From Caldifarciminota bacterium UBA5631 (lineage in GTDB: Bacteria > Hydrothermota > Hydrothermia > UBA1063), in assembly GCA_002421425.1 (NCBI GenBank), contig DIJZ01000003.1, positions 1-30,000 of the forward strand: 30,000 nucleotides of DNA. The letters are read 5' to 3'. Within the stretch, counting starts at the first letter, position 1; each line of letters begins with the position of its first letter. Both the position numbers and the translations under genes were made by a program. This document shows positions 7,408 through 15,395 of the stretch, in pieces. Below the pieces are notes generated by a model. It did no database searches, was not told where the DNA came from, and saw only the letters and a program-made list of their open reading frames with translations.

Positions 7408-8732
7408 CTCTGCTCCTCAACAATAATCCTCAAATCTCCAACAGCCTGCATAATCTCAGTTTGTTTCTCAAGAGACCCCCTGGCAAGGGCCAGGTGCCTT
7501 ACCGTGGCAGGAAACTCATCAAAAATCGGGTCTACAAAGATCCACTTATCTCCGATAAAAACCATAACCCACGCATGATAATAATACGAACCATCCTGAT
7601 ATACAAGACCAACCACAATATCTGCGGGAATCCCCGAGGCTCTTGCCAGGGCAGTAAATAAAACAGCGTGTTCATTGCAATCACCACGCCTCTCCCTGAG
7701 CACATCAAGGGCCGTGGGAATCGTAACTGAGGGCGCCTTCGCAATATTCCTCCTAAGCCATGCATTTATTGCTTCCACTTTTTTGCATGGGTCTTTGATT
7801 CCATATGTAAGTTCCCTTGCAAGAGAAATGACCTCCGGAGCGTCGGATTGAACATATGGATCCGGTTCTAGAAACTTGGAAACGGACATTAAAGTTGAAG
7901 GTTCTGTGCATTTCACATCCGGCTTCGTAATCTCCAGTCTGATAAAGTTGCCCTTTTTCTCAAGTTCCTTCTGGGGCCCAAAATTCACATTCAGGCCACT
8001 AACTGCACCTATAAGTTTTAGCCGCAGATAGGTCTGCGCTCTGATGGAAACATTGGGTTTCACCGCATAAAGTTCTGTGATATCAATTTCACCCGTAGAT
8101 TCCAGGGCTTTTTGTTTGCTTTCTCTCACAATGGATATGCCCATAGGTCCATCTTCTCTCTTGAAGACCCCGTTTTCAAATACCATTGAAGCCACTGTTC
8201 CCTGGTAGGAAAGTCTGTACTTTAGTAGCCCGCTCCTTTCCGACTCAAGCTCGCATATACCTTCTGAAACTGTTGCCGTTGGAACGTCCAGAAGGTTCAA
8301 TTTCATATTCTTCACCCTGTTCTTCTCAAGGAAAAGCCTGAGCGTAGTTTCCGAAAACAGTGGACCAGATATCGGAACTTTCCTCACAATTGGGCTGCCA
8401 GAGGTAGATGTGTAGTTCATCAATATAGTATCTGCCTTCACTTCGAGTTTCCCTGAAATGTCCTGGTCCTGGGTATTCATCTTTACGTTCACAGAACTTA
8501 TTTTGAACTGTCTGTCTGTCTGATAAGTAGTAGAAATCAGCACCTTCTTTGAAGTACCCAGCATCTGGACCTGCATATAATTTACCTCGTCAATACGAAA
8601 CCCGTCGGATTTCGGAGAAACCGAGACTGCCGCATAACCTACCTTATTTCCCATCAGGTACATTCCATACCAGAGGGTGTCAGGCCTCGGCGATGCAAAG
8701 AGAAGGGTGAAAAAATATATTGCAAGTCTCAT
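7404..8732 (-). CDS. Exported transglutaminase-like (Cys-His-Asp) protein
   Basis: 442 residues. A signal peptide (MRLAIYFFTLLFASP) is followed by a long beta-rich region of unknown family (about 20-290) and a transglutaminase-core domain (about 300-442). The catalytic triad is visible: C352 in RRGDCNEHA, H386 in YYYHAWVMV, D401 in WIFVDPIFDEFP. This fold in bacteria serves as a protease, amidase or cross-linking enzyme; the substrate cannot be told from sequence. The domain order (beta-rich region, then C-terminal TGase core) is common for envelope proteins of this type. It is followed by the CXXC mini-protein with a 4-bp overlap. A separate promoter ending 6 nt before its ATG suggests the TGase-CXXC-ferredoxin set can be made independently of the upstream genes. 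Confidence 0.87.
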   Translation of the reverse strand: MRLAIYFFTLLFASPRPDTLWYGMYLMGNKVGYAAVSVSPKSDGFRIDEVNYMQVQMLGTSKKVLISTTYQTDRQFKISSVNVKMNTQDQDISGKLEVKADTILMNYTSTSGSPIVRKVPISGPLFSETTLRLFLEKNRVKNMKLNLLDVPTATVSEGICELESERSGLLKYRLSYQGTVASMVFENGVFKREDGPMGISIVRESKQKALESTGEIDITELYAVKPNVSIRAQTYLRLKLIGAVSGLNVNFGPQKELEKKGNFIRLEITKPDVKCTEPSTLMSVSKFLEPDPYVQSDAPEVISLARELTYGIKDPCKKVEAINAWLRRNIAKAPSVTIPTALDVLRERRGDCNEHAVLFTALARASGIPADIVVGLVYQDGSYYYHAWVMVFIGDKWIFVDPIFDEFPATVRHLALARGSLEKQTEIMQAVGDLRIIVEEQR

Positions 8733-8767
8733 ACTGGAATTTTACTCTAGGTCTTATGAACTCGCAA
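8733..8767 (-). promoter_or_regulatory. Putative internal leaderless promoter of the transglutaminase-CXXC-ferredoxin set
   Basis: On the minus strand TTGCGA (8767-8762, inside the end of the ThiF-like gene), a 17-bp spacer, TAAAAT (8744-8739), then 6 nt (TCCAGT) to the ATG at 8732. Same geometry as the gamma-CA and parA promoters. No ribosome site is present before this ATG. Confidence 0.55.
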
Positions 8768-9434
8768 TTTCTATGGTCTGGAAATCATTGTATAAAAGGT
8801 CCACAACCAGGATCCTATTTTTAAGCACCGGACCCTTTCCAGTGAGGTACTTGATGGCTTCACTTGCCTCAATGGTTCCAAGAACAAAAGAGGCAGTTGC
8901 TATCACAGGAAGACCCCCTTTATTCTCCACGAGGGCCCCTCGCAGCATATCCCTCAGGGAAAGGGTAACTCCCGGGATAATAGTGGTTACCTGTCCATAA
9001 AAACCGGATATACCCGCATGGATGAAGGGCTTCTTTTTCTTCAGCGCAAGGTCATTAAGAAGGAATTTGCCATAGAAATTATCAAGGCAGTCTATTACCA
9101 GGTCAGTGTCGTCCGGAATCTCAAATTTTTCATCAATTGTAGTGTTCATTCCAACAAGCTCAACGTTCCTGATCTCCTTAAGACGCTGCACAGCAACTTC
9201 AACCTTCACCCTCCCTATGTCTCTGCGAGTATACAAAATCTGGCGATTTAAATCGGGCTCGTCGAGGATTCCGTGATCAACAATGTAAATTTTCCCAACT
9301 CCGGTTCGAACCAGTATTTGAAGTACTACCGTTCCGAGGCCACCTGCGCCTGCAACAAGTACTTTGGAATTCAAAAGCCGGTTTATTCCTTCTTCCCCAA
9401 GGAGGGGTAAGTGCCTGGCGAAAATGCCTTCCAT
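8754..9434 (-). CDS. ThiF/MoeB/HesA-family adenylating enzyme lacking the cysteine motifs
   Basis: 226 residues, an E1-like enzyme that would adenylate the C-terminus of a ubiquitin-like sulfur carrier. The nucleotide site is VLVAGAGGLG (25-34), with D53, then the ATP/arginine region DLNRQILYTRRDIG (61-74), and D115/D118 in DCLDN. Usual MoeB/ThiF features are missing: there is no pair of CxxC zinc motifs and no catalytic-cysteine segment; the only cysteine is C116, and the stretch where CYRCLF is expected reads LRDMLRGALVENKGG. It may act by direct adenylation and thiolation from another donor, as proposed for Cys-poor E1 relatives. Its ATG shares one base with the TAA of the MoaD/ThiS-like gene, which is the natural partner. 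Role (molybdenum/tungsten cofactor, thiamine, tRNA thiolation or protein tagging) undetermined. Confidence 0.9.
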   Translation of the reverse strand: MEGIFARHLPLLGEEGINRLLNSKVLVAGAGGLGTVVLQILVRTGVGKIYIVDHGILDEPDLNRQILYTRRDIGRVKVEVAVQRLKEIRNVELVGMNTTIDEKFEIPDDTDLVIDCLDNFYGKFLLNDLALKKKKPFIHAGISGFYGQVTTIIPGVTLSLRDMLRGALVENKGGLPVIATASFVLGTIEASEAIKYLTGKGPVLKNRILVVDLLYNDFQTIEIASS

Positions 9435-9721
9435 TAGCCTCCGGAGCCTGGTGGAAGGATGGAGACCACATCTCCGTCATGAAGTACTATTTCCTCGGTA
9501 CCATGGGAAATCAAGTTCTTCCCATTTAGCATAAAGATAATTCCCTCTCGTATTTTACCATCTATGATAAGTTTTTCCTTAAAGGGCTTCCCGGTTCGCT
9601 TTTCAATTTCCTCCAGAAGCTCTTCCAGAGAAATAGGTCCGACATCAGGCAACTCGACGCAGATTTCCCCCTTTCCCAACTCAGCCTTAAGGTACGTATA
9701 CACCCTGAAAGTGACTTTCAT
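9434..9721 (-). CDS. MoaD/ThiS-family ubiquitin-like protein with C-terminal Gly-Gly
   Basis: 95 residues of beta-grasp type: VTFRVYTYLKAELGKGEICVELP, a helix SLEELLEEIEKRTG, and the closing VLHDGDVVSILPPGSGG. The protein ends exactly at Gly-Gly, the activated tail of MoaD, ThiS and SAMP proteins; DGDVVSILPP is the MoaD-type signature. The next gene encodes the matching E1-like enzyme (TAATG junction), and the upstream M42 peptidase gene overlaps its ATG by 4 bp (ATGA). No other molybdopterin or thiamine genes are in the window, so the acceptor is unknown. The length, slightly above the usual 80-ish residues of MoaD, comes from a loop around KEKLIIDGKIREG. Confidence 0.9.
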   Translation of the reverse strand: MKVTFRVYTYLKAELGKGEICVELPDVGPISLEELLEEIEKRTGKPFKEKLIIDGKIREGIIFMLNGKNLISHGTEEIVLHDGDVVSILPPGSGG

Positions 9722-10788
9722 AACCTTAGTTTCTTTTTCAAAAGCCCTGTTGCAGGCAGCTCAACAAGAATATTATGCAATAATTCAACAGTATTTTCAA
9801 AATCGCTAATTTTTATTATAGATAAAGGTGAATGTATATATCTGGCGGGAACTGCAATTACTCCCGATAGGGTGCCACCCCTTTCCAGATGAATTACTCC
9901 TGCATTCGTGGATCCGAAAATTGGCGTTTTGTACTGGAAAGGAATGGAATTCCTGCGCGCTACTTCTTCAAAAAACATAACCACCCTCTGGTTCACTACA
10001 ATACTCTTATCGATAATCGTTATTACGGGACCCTTATCTATATGCGAAGGTTGTTTATGTGGAGGGATGTTCGGGTTGTCAACGGCAATGGTACCCTCCA
10101 CACTGATTGCAAAATCAGGGTCTACGTTATATGCAGAGGTTTTTGCGCCCCTCAAACCAAGTTCTTCACCTGTGGCAAAAACCGCATACAGGTCGTAAGG
10201 AAGTCTTGAATTCTTGAGACGCTCCAGTATTTTCACCAGGACTGCACAACCTGCCCTGTCATCAAAAGCCTTTCCAATTACAATGTCATCCCCCACAACC
10301 TCTGCAAAAGAATGTACGATGACCGGGTCGCCAACGGAAATTGCCTTTGCATTCACCTCTTCTTCGGAAGTTGCTCCCACATCGATGTAGAGGTCGCTCA
10401 CGTCAAAGGCTTTTTTCATCTCCTCAGCCGATTGAATGTGAGGAGGTATAGTAGCAATAACACCGGGAATTTTGTTCCCGGATCTCGTCCTTATTAAAAC
10501 TTTTTGGCCAGGTAGGAGTCTTGCATCCCAGCCTCCCAGCATCTGAAACCTCAGAAATGGACCGTGAATATGAGAAATTATCAGGCCAACCTCGTCCATA
10601 TGAGCGTCAACCATCACCTTCGTACTGGAAGTGCCCTTCTTTAGGGTAATTAGATTACCAGACGTATCTTCGTAGATTTCATCAACAAAATCCTTTACCA
10701 GGCTTTGGATCAGCTCCCTTACTTCATCTTCAAAACCAGCAGGACCAAAAGCATTTGAAAGATTTGTAAGCAGTTCCTTCACGTTCAT
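9718..10788 (-). CDS. M42 family zinc aminopeptidase
   Basis: 356 residues, a cytosolic TET/glutamyl-aminopeptidase-type enzyme that trims peptides from the N-terminus. Metal ligands and catalytic acids are visible: H63 and D65 in DAHMDEVG, D176 in KAFDDRAG, E208/E209 in ATGEELGLRGA, E231 in VEGTIAVDNP (where many relatives have Asp), and H319 in ARYIHSP. Family length is usual. It starts at an ATG preceded by GGGGATAGAG, 4 nt after the DegT gene, and its TGA overlaps the ATG of the MoaD-like gene. The coupling with a ubiquitin-like protein and its E1 is unusual; a link in function is only suggested by the overlap. Confidence 0.94.
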   Translation of the reverse strand: MNVKELLTNLSNAFGPAGFEDEVRELIQSLVKDFVDEIYEDTSGNLITLKKGTSSTKVMVDAHMDEVGLIISHIHGPFLRFQMLGGWDARLLPGQKVLIRTRSGNKIPGVIATIPPHIQSAEEMKKAFDVSDLYIDVGATSEEEVNAKAISVGDPVIVHSFAEVVGDDIVIGKAFDDRAGCAVLVKILERLKNSRLPYDLYAVFATGEELGLRGAKTSAYNVDPDFAISVEGTIAVDNPNIPPHKQPSHIDKGPVITIIDKSIVVNQRVVMFFEEVARRNSIPFQYKTPIFGSTNAGVIHLERGGTLSGVIAVPARYIHSPLSIIKISDFENTVELLHNILVELPATGLLKKKLRL

Positions 10789-10792
10789 ATCT

Positions 10793-11896
10793 CTATCCCC
10801 TGAAAAATTCCTTCACTGAACTGACTATATATTCTATTTCCAGCTCCGTTAATTCAGGGAAAATGGGTAAGGAAAGAACTTCTCTCGCAGCCCTTTCTGC
10901 AACTGGAAAATCTCCCTTTTTGTACCCCAGATAAGCCAGGGCAGGCTGCAGGTGTAATGGGATGGGATAATGGACCTGTGTCATAATTCCTTTTTTGTTC
11001 AAAAACTCGTTTAGCTCGTCTCTCCTGTCGGTTCTTATAGTATATTGATGGTAAATGTGCTCATTGCCCGCATCAACTTCAGGTACTCTCACAAACTCTT
11101 TTAGCTCCCTATCATAAATCTCAGCAATTTCCCTTCTTCTCTGATTCCAGGCTTCAATATAATTAAGCTTCACGCTGAGAAAAGCTGCCTGCAGTGTATC
11201 CAGTCGTGAGTTGTAACCAAGAAATTCATGATAATACTTCCTTGGGGAACCATGAACCCTTAATTTTCTCACTCTGTCAAACAAAAGTTCATCCTGAGTC
11301 GTAATAAGACCTCCATCTCCAAGACATGATAGATTTTTCGTGGGGAAAAAGCTGAAGGTCCCGAGATCTCCGAAAGTACCGAGGAATTTACCGTTCCTTT
11401 TTGCGCCGAACCCCTGAGCTGTGTCTTCAATAACTCTAAGAGAATGCCTACGCGCGATATCCAGAATCCCCTCCATTTTCGCCCCCTGCCCAAATATGTG
11501 GACAGGAAGAATGACTCTGGTTTTCGGAGTAATTTTTCCCTCAATTTTATTTACGTCAATATTCAAAGTAGAATCTTCCACATCAACAAAAACAGGTTTT
11601 GCCCCAATCATAGCAATAGTCTCTGCCGTAGCGAAGAAGGTGAAAGGAGTAGTGATTACCTCATCTCCCGATTGCAAATCAACGGCTTTAAGGGCAAGGG
11701 TTATAGCGTCGGTGCCGTTTCCAACACCCACAGCATATTTGCTCCTCAGGAATTCCGAGGCATTTCTTTCGAACTGTTCTAGTTCGGGCCCGAGAATAAA
11801 CTGCCCTGATTCCAGGACCCTCTTAAAGGCAATTTCAAGCTCATTCTGAATGGGTTTATGCTGCCTCACGAGGTCTATAATAGGTATTTTCATCAT
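10793..11896 (-). CDS. DegT/DnrJ/EryC1/StrS family PLP-dependent sugar aminotransferase
   Basis: 367 residues. It transfers an amino group from glutamate to a keto-sugar nucleotide. Motifs: IPIIDLVRQHKPIQNEL at the N-terminus, GVGNGTDAITLAL (57-69), phosphate/PLP-site TPFTFFATAE (83-92), D158 in EDTAQGFGA, and the Schiff-base lysine K187 in FSFFPTKNLSCLGDGG. These resemble 3-keto-sugar transaminases (QdtB/FdtB/WbpE). With rmlA and rmlB nearby, a dTDP-amino-deoxy sugar is the likely product, although a required keto-isomerase is not in the window. A GGAGGAAAATT ribosome site overlaps the end of the preceding gene. Two ATGs in tandem are possible starts; the first is used here. Confidence 0.92.
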   Translation of the reverse strand: MMKIPIIDLVRQHKPIQNELEIAFKRVLESGQFILGPELEQFERNASEFLRSKYAVGVGNGTDAITLALKAVDLQSGDEVITTPFTFFATAETIAMIGAKPVFVDVEDSTLNIDVNKIEGKITPKTRVILPVHIFGQGAKMEGILDIARRHSLRVIEDTAQGFGAKRNGKFLGTFGDLGTFSFFPTKNLSCLGDGGLITTQDELLFDRVRKLRVHGSPRKYYHEFLGYNSRLDTLQAAFLSVKLNYIEAWNQRRREIAEIYDRELKEFVRVPEVDAGNEHIYHQYTIRTDRRDELNEFLNKKGIMTQVHYPIPLHLQPALAYLGYKKGDFPVAERAAREVLSLPIFPELTELEIEYIVSSVKEFFRG

Positions 11897-11906
11897 AATT
11901 TTCCTC

Positions 11907-12524
11907 CTAAAACTGATAATTCAGTAAAATTGAAAATTGGTCAGGACTGGCAAATGTTTTGAAATTTACGTTCTCCAATCCGGCCTTTTTTAGTTCTTTA
12001 CTCACCAGATAATCCACACCGCTGGCCAGGTGGTTCAGGACAATAAGGCCAAGCAAAAGAGTTCTTCTGCTGGTAATTTCTCTATAGCGCCGGAGCAAAT
12101 TCTGAAATTTCAGGAAGCTCTGCGTGTCCTCCCACCTCCAGTAATAGCCGGGTTGGTTCTTATTCACATACTCATCCTGCTTTGTAGGGTCATCAGGATA
12201 GATTTGTCTTGCCCTCCTGTATAACTCTTCAATATAGTCTTCATAGGAGAGAGCACTCTCCACAATTCGCCAGTCTTCAGTATATGTCAGGGGAAGTACT
12301 ACTCCAGCATTTTCAAAGGCAAAAGTTCTGCTGAAGTTGAAAGTACTGCGCCTCTGGTAAGTCTGTACACCGTATACCGATATGAAAATAGCCTCTCCGG
12401 CCGCGTATACGTACCCCCTTTTACCACCTCCACTGAGTTCATGAAATCCCGGAATTATGAGAGAAGGCAAAAAACCTGTATCTTTCGAAGTTAAGCACAA
12501 AAGAAGTAGAAGTTTTGCTAAAAT
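11907..12524 (-). CDS. Exported protein of unknown function (DUF5683-like), probable ATT start
   Basis: Not firmly recognised. The frame reads PSLIIPGFHELSGGGKRGYVYAAGEA, a middle part rich in Tyr/Arg (WRWEDTQSFLKFQNLLRRYREITSRRTLLLGLIVLNHLASGVDYLVSKEL) and a final beta segment. This order (PG-x-GQ-like motif, R-G, E-A, then R-R...LN-x-x-x-x-x-D) is like the DUF5683 group of small envelope proteins. With the ATT at 12524 the protein is 205 residues and begins as a signal peptide (LAKLLLLLCLTS). AGGAGG lies 7 nt upstream of that ATT. The alternative TTG at 12500 (197 residues) has no ribosome site and would destroy the signal peptide. It overlaps the end of gyrA by 7 nt. A sequencing error that hides an ATG is possible. 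Confidence 0.65.
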   Translation of the reverse strand: MLAKLLLLLCLTSKDTGFLPSLIIPGFHELSGGGKRGYVYAAGEAIFISVYGVQTYQRRSTFNFSRTFAFENAGVVLPLTYTEDWRIVESALSYEDYIEELYRRARQIYPDDPTKQDEYVNKNQPGYYWRWEDTQSFLKFQNLLRRYREITSRRTLLLGLIVLNHLASGVDYLVSKELKKAGLENVNFKTFASPDQFSILLNYQF

Positions 12525-14980
12525 AGCTCCTCCTCCTCAAGTCCCTCTTCGTGTGGGATTATCTCACAGTCCACCACAGTGTCACCAATGGTTGTGTCAA
12601 TCAGTCTTGTCCCCATGGAAGCTCTTTTCTGGAGGTTTATTTCTGCGGATTTGATTCTGATTACCTTACCCGTACGGGTAAGTATGATAATATCATCCTT
12701 TTCGTTAACAATACCTAGCTTCTTCAATTTTCCGGTCCTGGCCATGCCAGAAAGGATTTTTACACCGCCGGTGTTCCTATGATGTAAAGCAATTTCGGAA
12801 GGAGAAAACCTCTTTCCGTAACCATGCTCGGTAACCGTAAGTACTTCTCTTCCTGATACCACTTTCACCATAGAAACCACTTTTTCACCCTTTCCAAGCT
12901 TAATCCCGCGTACACCATAGGCTGCAACACCATGTACAGAAATCTCTTTTTCGTTAAATCTAACGGCCTTCCCAGAATCCCTTGCAATCACAAGCTCATC
13001 ACTTCCAGAGGTAATCACCACATCTACCACTACGTCGCCGTCTCGCAAACTAATCGCCCTTTTCCCCGGTCTACCGACCTTTGAAAAGAGACTCAGAGGA
13101 GTTCTCTTCACGAGACCATTTGAAGTTGCAAAGACAAGATATTTTTCTTTTGAGAACTCGTCATTTTTAATTGATACGGCGGAGATTACGCGCTCCTCTT
13201 CTTTTAGACTGATGAGTCTTCTCAAGGAAATCCCCTTATCCTGGAGGCCTCCCTCCACCACCTCGTAGGTCTTTATTACGTAACACCTGCCAAGATTGGT
13301 AAAAAGTAACAGGTTGTTATGGTTATTGCTTAAAACAATCGACACAGGATGGTCATCGGTATAAGTCCTGATTCCTCTTTTGCCCTTGCCTCCCCTCTTT
13401 TGAGTTCTGAAGGAAGCAATCGGAGTCCTCTTTATGTAGTTTTTGAAGGTAACGGTCACAATTACCTGCTCATCGGGAATGAGCTTCTCAGCATCAAAAG
13501 GTGTTAACTCCTCTTCAACAATTTCCGTCTTTCTTGGGTCACCAAACTTTTTCTTAATTTCTAAAAACTGACTCTTCAGCTCTTGCAGAAGCAGTAACCT
13601 GTTGCCAAGAATCTCGTTAAAACGAGCGATATCTTTAATACATTCCTCATACTCCTTTTCAACCTTACCTCGATCGAGTTTCGTCAAATTACCGAGACGC
13701 ATTTCAAGAATTGCCTGAGACTGAACCTCTGATAGCCCGAACCGGCTGATCAATTTTTCCTTCGCATCTTTCTGATCCTCTGAGCCCTTAATTACCTCAA
13801 TAATTTCATCAAGATGCTCCAGGGCGATCTTGAAACCCTCAAGAATGTGTGCTCTTTCTTCCTTTTTCCTGAGTCGGAACCTTATCACTCTGGTAGTTAC
13901 ATTCTCCTGATGCTTTAAGTATTCTTCAAGAAGTTCCTTAAGATTCAGAATACGCGGCACATTATCAACAAGAGCAAGGAAATTCAATCCGTAGCCCTCC
14001 TGAAGCTGTGTGTGCTTGTAAAGTTTATTCAACACGACCTCCGGATCAGCACCCCGCTTTAGTTCAACCACCAGCCTCAGGCCTTCCTTATCTGATTCAT
14101 CACGCACTTCGGAGATTTCCGTAATTACTTCATCCTTTGCAAGGTTTGCAATTCTTGAAATAATGTTAGCCTTGCTAACTCTGTATGGAAATTCTGTAAA
14201 GACAATAGACAGGCGACCTCCCGCCTTTTCTTCAACGTGAGCACGCGCCCTTACTGTAATTGTCCCTGAACCAGTTAAGTACGCATCTTTAATTCCCTTT
14301 GAACCGACAATTATCCCACCCGTCGGGAAATCAGGACCTTGAATGTACTGAATAGTACGCTCTGGAGAAAGTTCCGGATCATCGATTAAGGCAATCAGTG
14401 CGTCCACAACTTCTCCTACGTTATGCGGAGGGATTTCTGTAGCCATGCCAACGGCGATCCCGTAGGAGCCATTGCAGAGAAGATTAGGAAATCTCGAGGG
14501 AAGTACCGTTGGTTCCTGAAGGCGCCCGTCGAAATTCAGTGAAAAATCTACTGCCTCTTCGTCAAGACCTTCAAGAAGTTCCAGGGCCACTGGAGAAAGC
14601 CTGGCTTCAGTATAACGATAGGCAGCTGGAGGGTCGCCGTCGATGGAGCCGAAATTTCCCTGACCTTCTATCAGGGGGTAGCGCATGGTGAAGTCCTGAG
14701 CAAGTCTTACCAGTGTATCGTAGACTGATTGATCGCCATGGGGGTGATACTTTCCTATTACTTCCCCCACAACCGTTGCAGATTTTCTGAAAGGTTTCGT
14801 CGGTAAAAGCCCGAGCTCCCGCATCGCAAAGAGAATACGTCTCTGCACTGGTTTGAGACCGTCCCTGACATCAGGTAAAGCTCTACCAACAATAACGCTC
14901 ATCGCATAATCAATATACGAAGAGCGTATTTCCTCCTCAATCAGGGCGGGAATCTCTCTGGGCTCGCCAGATTCAAACAT
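12518..14980 (-). CDS. gyrA: DNA gyrase subunit A
   Basis: 820 residues, full length. It carries the breakage-reunion domain and the C-terminal beta-pinwheel that wraps DNA. The N-terminal helix (IEEEIRSSYIDYAMSVIVGRALPDVRDGLKPVQRRIL) is followed by the quinolone region KYHPHGDQSVYDTLVR (78-92) and the active tyrosine in AYRYTEARL (Y123). The GyrA-box QKRGGKG (527-533) identifies it as gyrase rather than topoisomerase IV. The residue matching E. coli Ser83 is Gln84, while the partner acidic residue is kept (D88). The protein ends in an acidic tail EEGLEEEELF. It starts 8 nt after the TraR/DksA-type gene, and its tail codons provide an AGGAGG-like site for the next gene. gyrB is not in the window. 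Confidence 0.98.
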   Translation of the reverse strand: MFESGEPREIPALIEEEIRSSYIDYAMSVIVGRALPDVRDGLKPVQRRILFAMRELGLLPTKPFRKSATVVGEVIGKYHPHGDQSVYDTLVRLAQDFTMRYPLIEGQGNFGSIDGDPPAAYRYTEARLSPVALELLEGLDEEAVDFSLNFDGRLQEPTVLPSRFPNLLCNGSYGIAVGMATEIPPHNVGEVVDALIALIDDPELSPERTIQYIQGPDFPTGGIIVGSKGIKDAYLTGSGTITVRARAHVEEKAGGRLSIVFTEFPYRVSKANIISRIANLAKDEVITEISEVRDESDKEGLRLVVELKRGADPEVVLNKLYKHTQLQEGYGLNFLALVDNVPRILNLKELLEEYLKHQENVTTRVIRFRLRKKEERAHILEGFKIALEHLDEIIEVIKGSEDQKDAKEKLISRFGLSEVQSQAILEMRLGNLTKLDRGKVEKEYEECIKDIARFNEILGNRLLLLQELKSQFLEIKKKFGDPRKTEIVEEELTPFDAEKLIPDEQVIVTVTFKNYIKRTPIASFRTQKRGGKGKRGIRTYTDDHPVSIVLSNNHNNLLLFTNLGRCYVIKTYEVVEGGLQDKGISLRRLISLKEEERVISAVSIKNDEFSKEKYLVFATSNGLVKRTPLSLFSKVGRPGKRAISLRDGDVVVDVVITSGSDELVIARDSGKAVRFNEKEISVHGVAAYGVRGIKLGKGEKVVSMVKVVSGREVLTVTEHGYGKRFSPSEIALHHRNTGGVKILSGMARTGKLKKLGIVNEKDDIIILTRTGKVIRIKSAEINLQKRASMGTRLIDTTIGDTVVDCEIIPHEEGLEEEELF

Positions 14981-14988
14981 TTTGAAAA

Positions 14989-15354
14989 CTACCTGCTCTT
15001 GCCAAACTCTTTAGAGCACCCAGCACAGTATCTTGTCCATGGAATTAATTCCAGGCGTTCTTCCTCAATGGACTTCCCACATCTCTCGCACATGCCAAAC
15101 TTACCAGAAGCCATCCTTGCGAGAGCTTCCTCAATCTCCTTAAGTGTCTGATATTCCCTTTCACAAATTTTTGTCCGTATATCATCGGACAGGGTCAGAT
15201 TTGCAAGATCCTCAGGATCCTTCGGCTCAGACCACTGATCGTTGCTATTTGCATCATTTTCCTTCTCAGCCTTCAGAATTTCAAGGATTTTGTGCCTTTC
15301 GTCCTTTAAGATTTTACGAAATTTCTCAAGATCCACAGTAACCTCCCTATCCAT
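14989..15354 (-). CDS. TraR/DksA-family zinc-finger transcription regulator
   Basis: 121 residues. N-terminal coiled-coil helix (DLEKFRKILKDERHKILEILKAEKEN), the acidic linker SEPKDPEDLANLTLSD, a second helix, then a C4 zinc finger: C89/C92 in MCERCG and C110/C113 in RYCAGC. DksA-type proteins enter the secondary channel of RNA polymerase and, with ppGpp, reset rRNA and stress promoters; this shorter form is common in many phyla and may instead be a YteA-like regulator. The coiled-coil tip DxxA motif of E. coli DksA is not clearly present. First gene of a ten-gene minus-strand run that includes gyrA. The start lies 12 nt after a strong -10 box. Confidence 0.9.
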   Translation of the reverse strand: MDREVTVDLEKFRKILKDERHKILEILKAEKENDANSNDQWSEPKDPEDLANLTLSDDIRTKICEREYQTLKEIEEALARMASGKFGMCERCGKSIEEERLELIPWTRYCAGCSKEFGKSR

Positions 15355-15366
15355 AAGTTTTGCTAA

Positions 15367-15395
15367 ATTTTAACGCATTGGGGGGGAATTTTCAA
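15367..15395 (-). promoter_or_regulatory. Strong sigma-70-type promoter of the TraR/DksA-gyrA operon
   Basis: On the minus strand TTGAAA (15395-15390), a 17-bp spacer containing a C7 run, and TAAAAT (15372-15367). Each hexamer matches consensus at 5 of 6. The ATG lies 12 nt after the -10 box, so the leader would be about 5-6 nt, too short for a ribosome site. The -35 box overlaps that of the divergent rmlA promoter. Confidence 0.65.

Noticed and set aside
11421..11849. 142-codon open frame antisense to the DegT gene
   Set aside because: Low-complexity Ser/Pro/Arg composition and exact antisense position to a conserved gene show it is a shadow.
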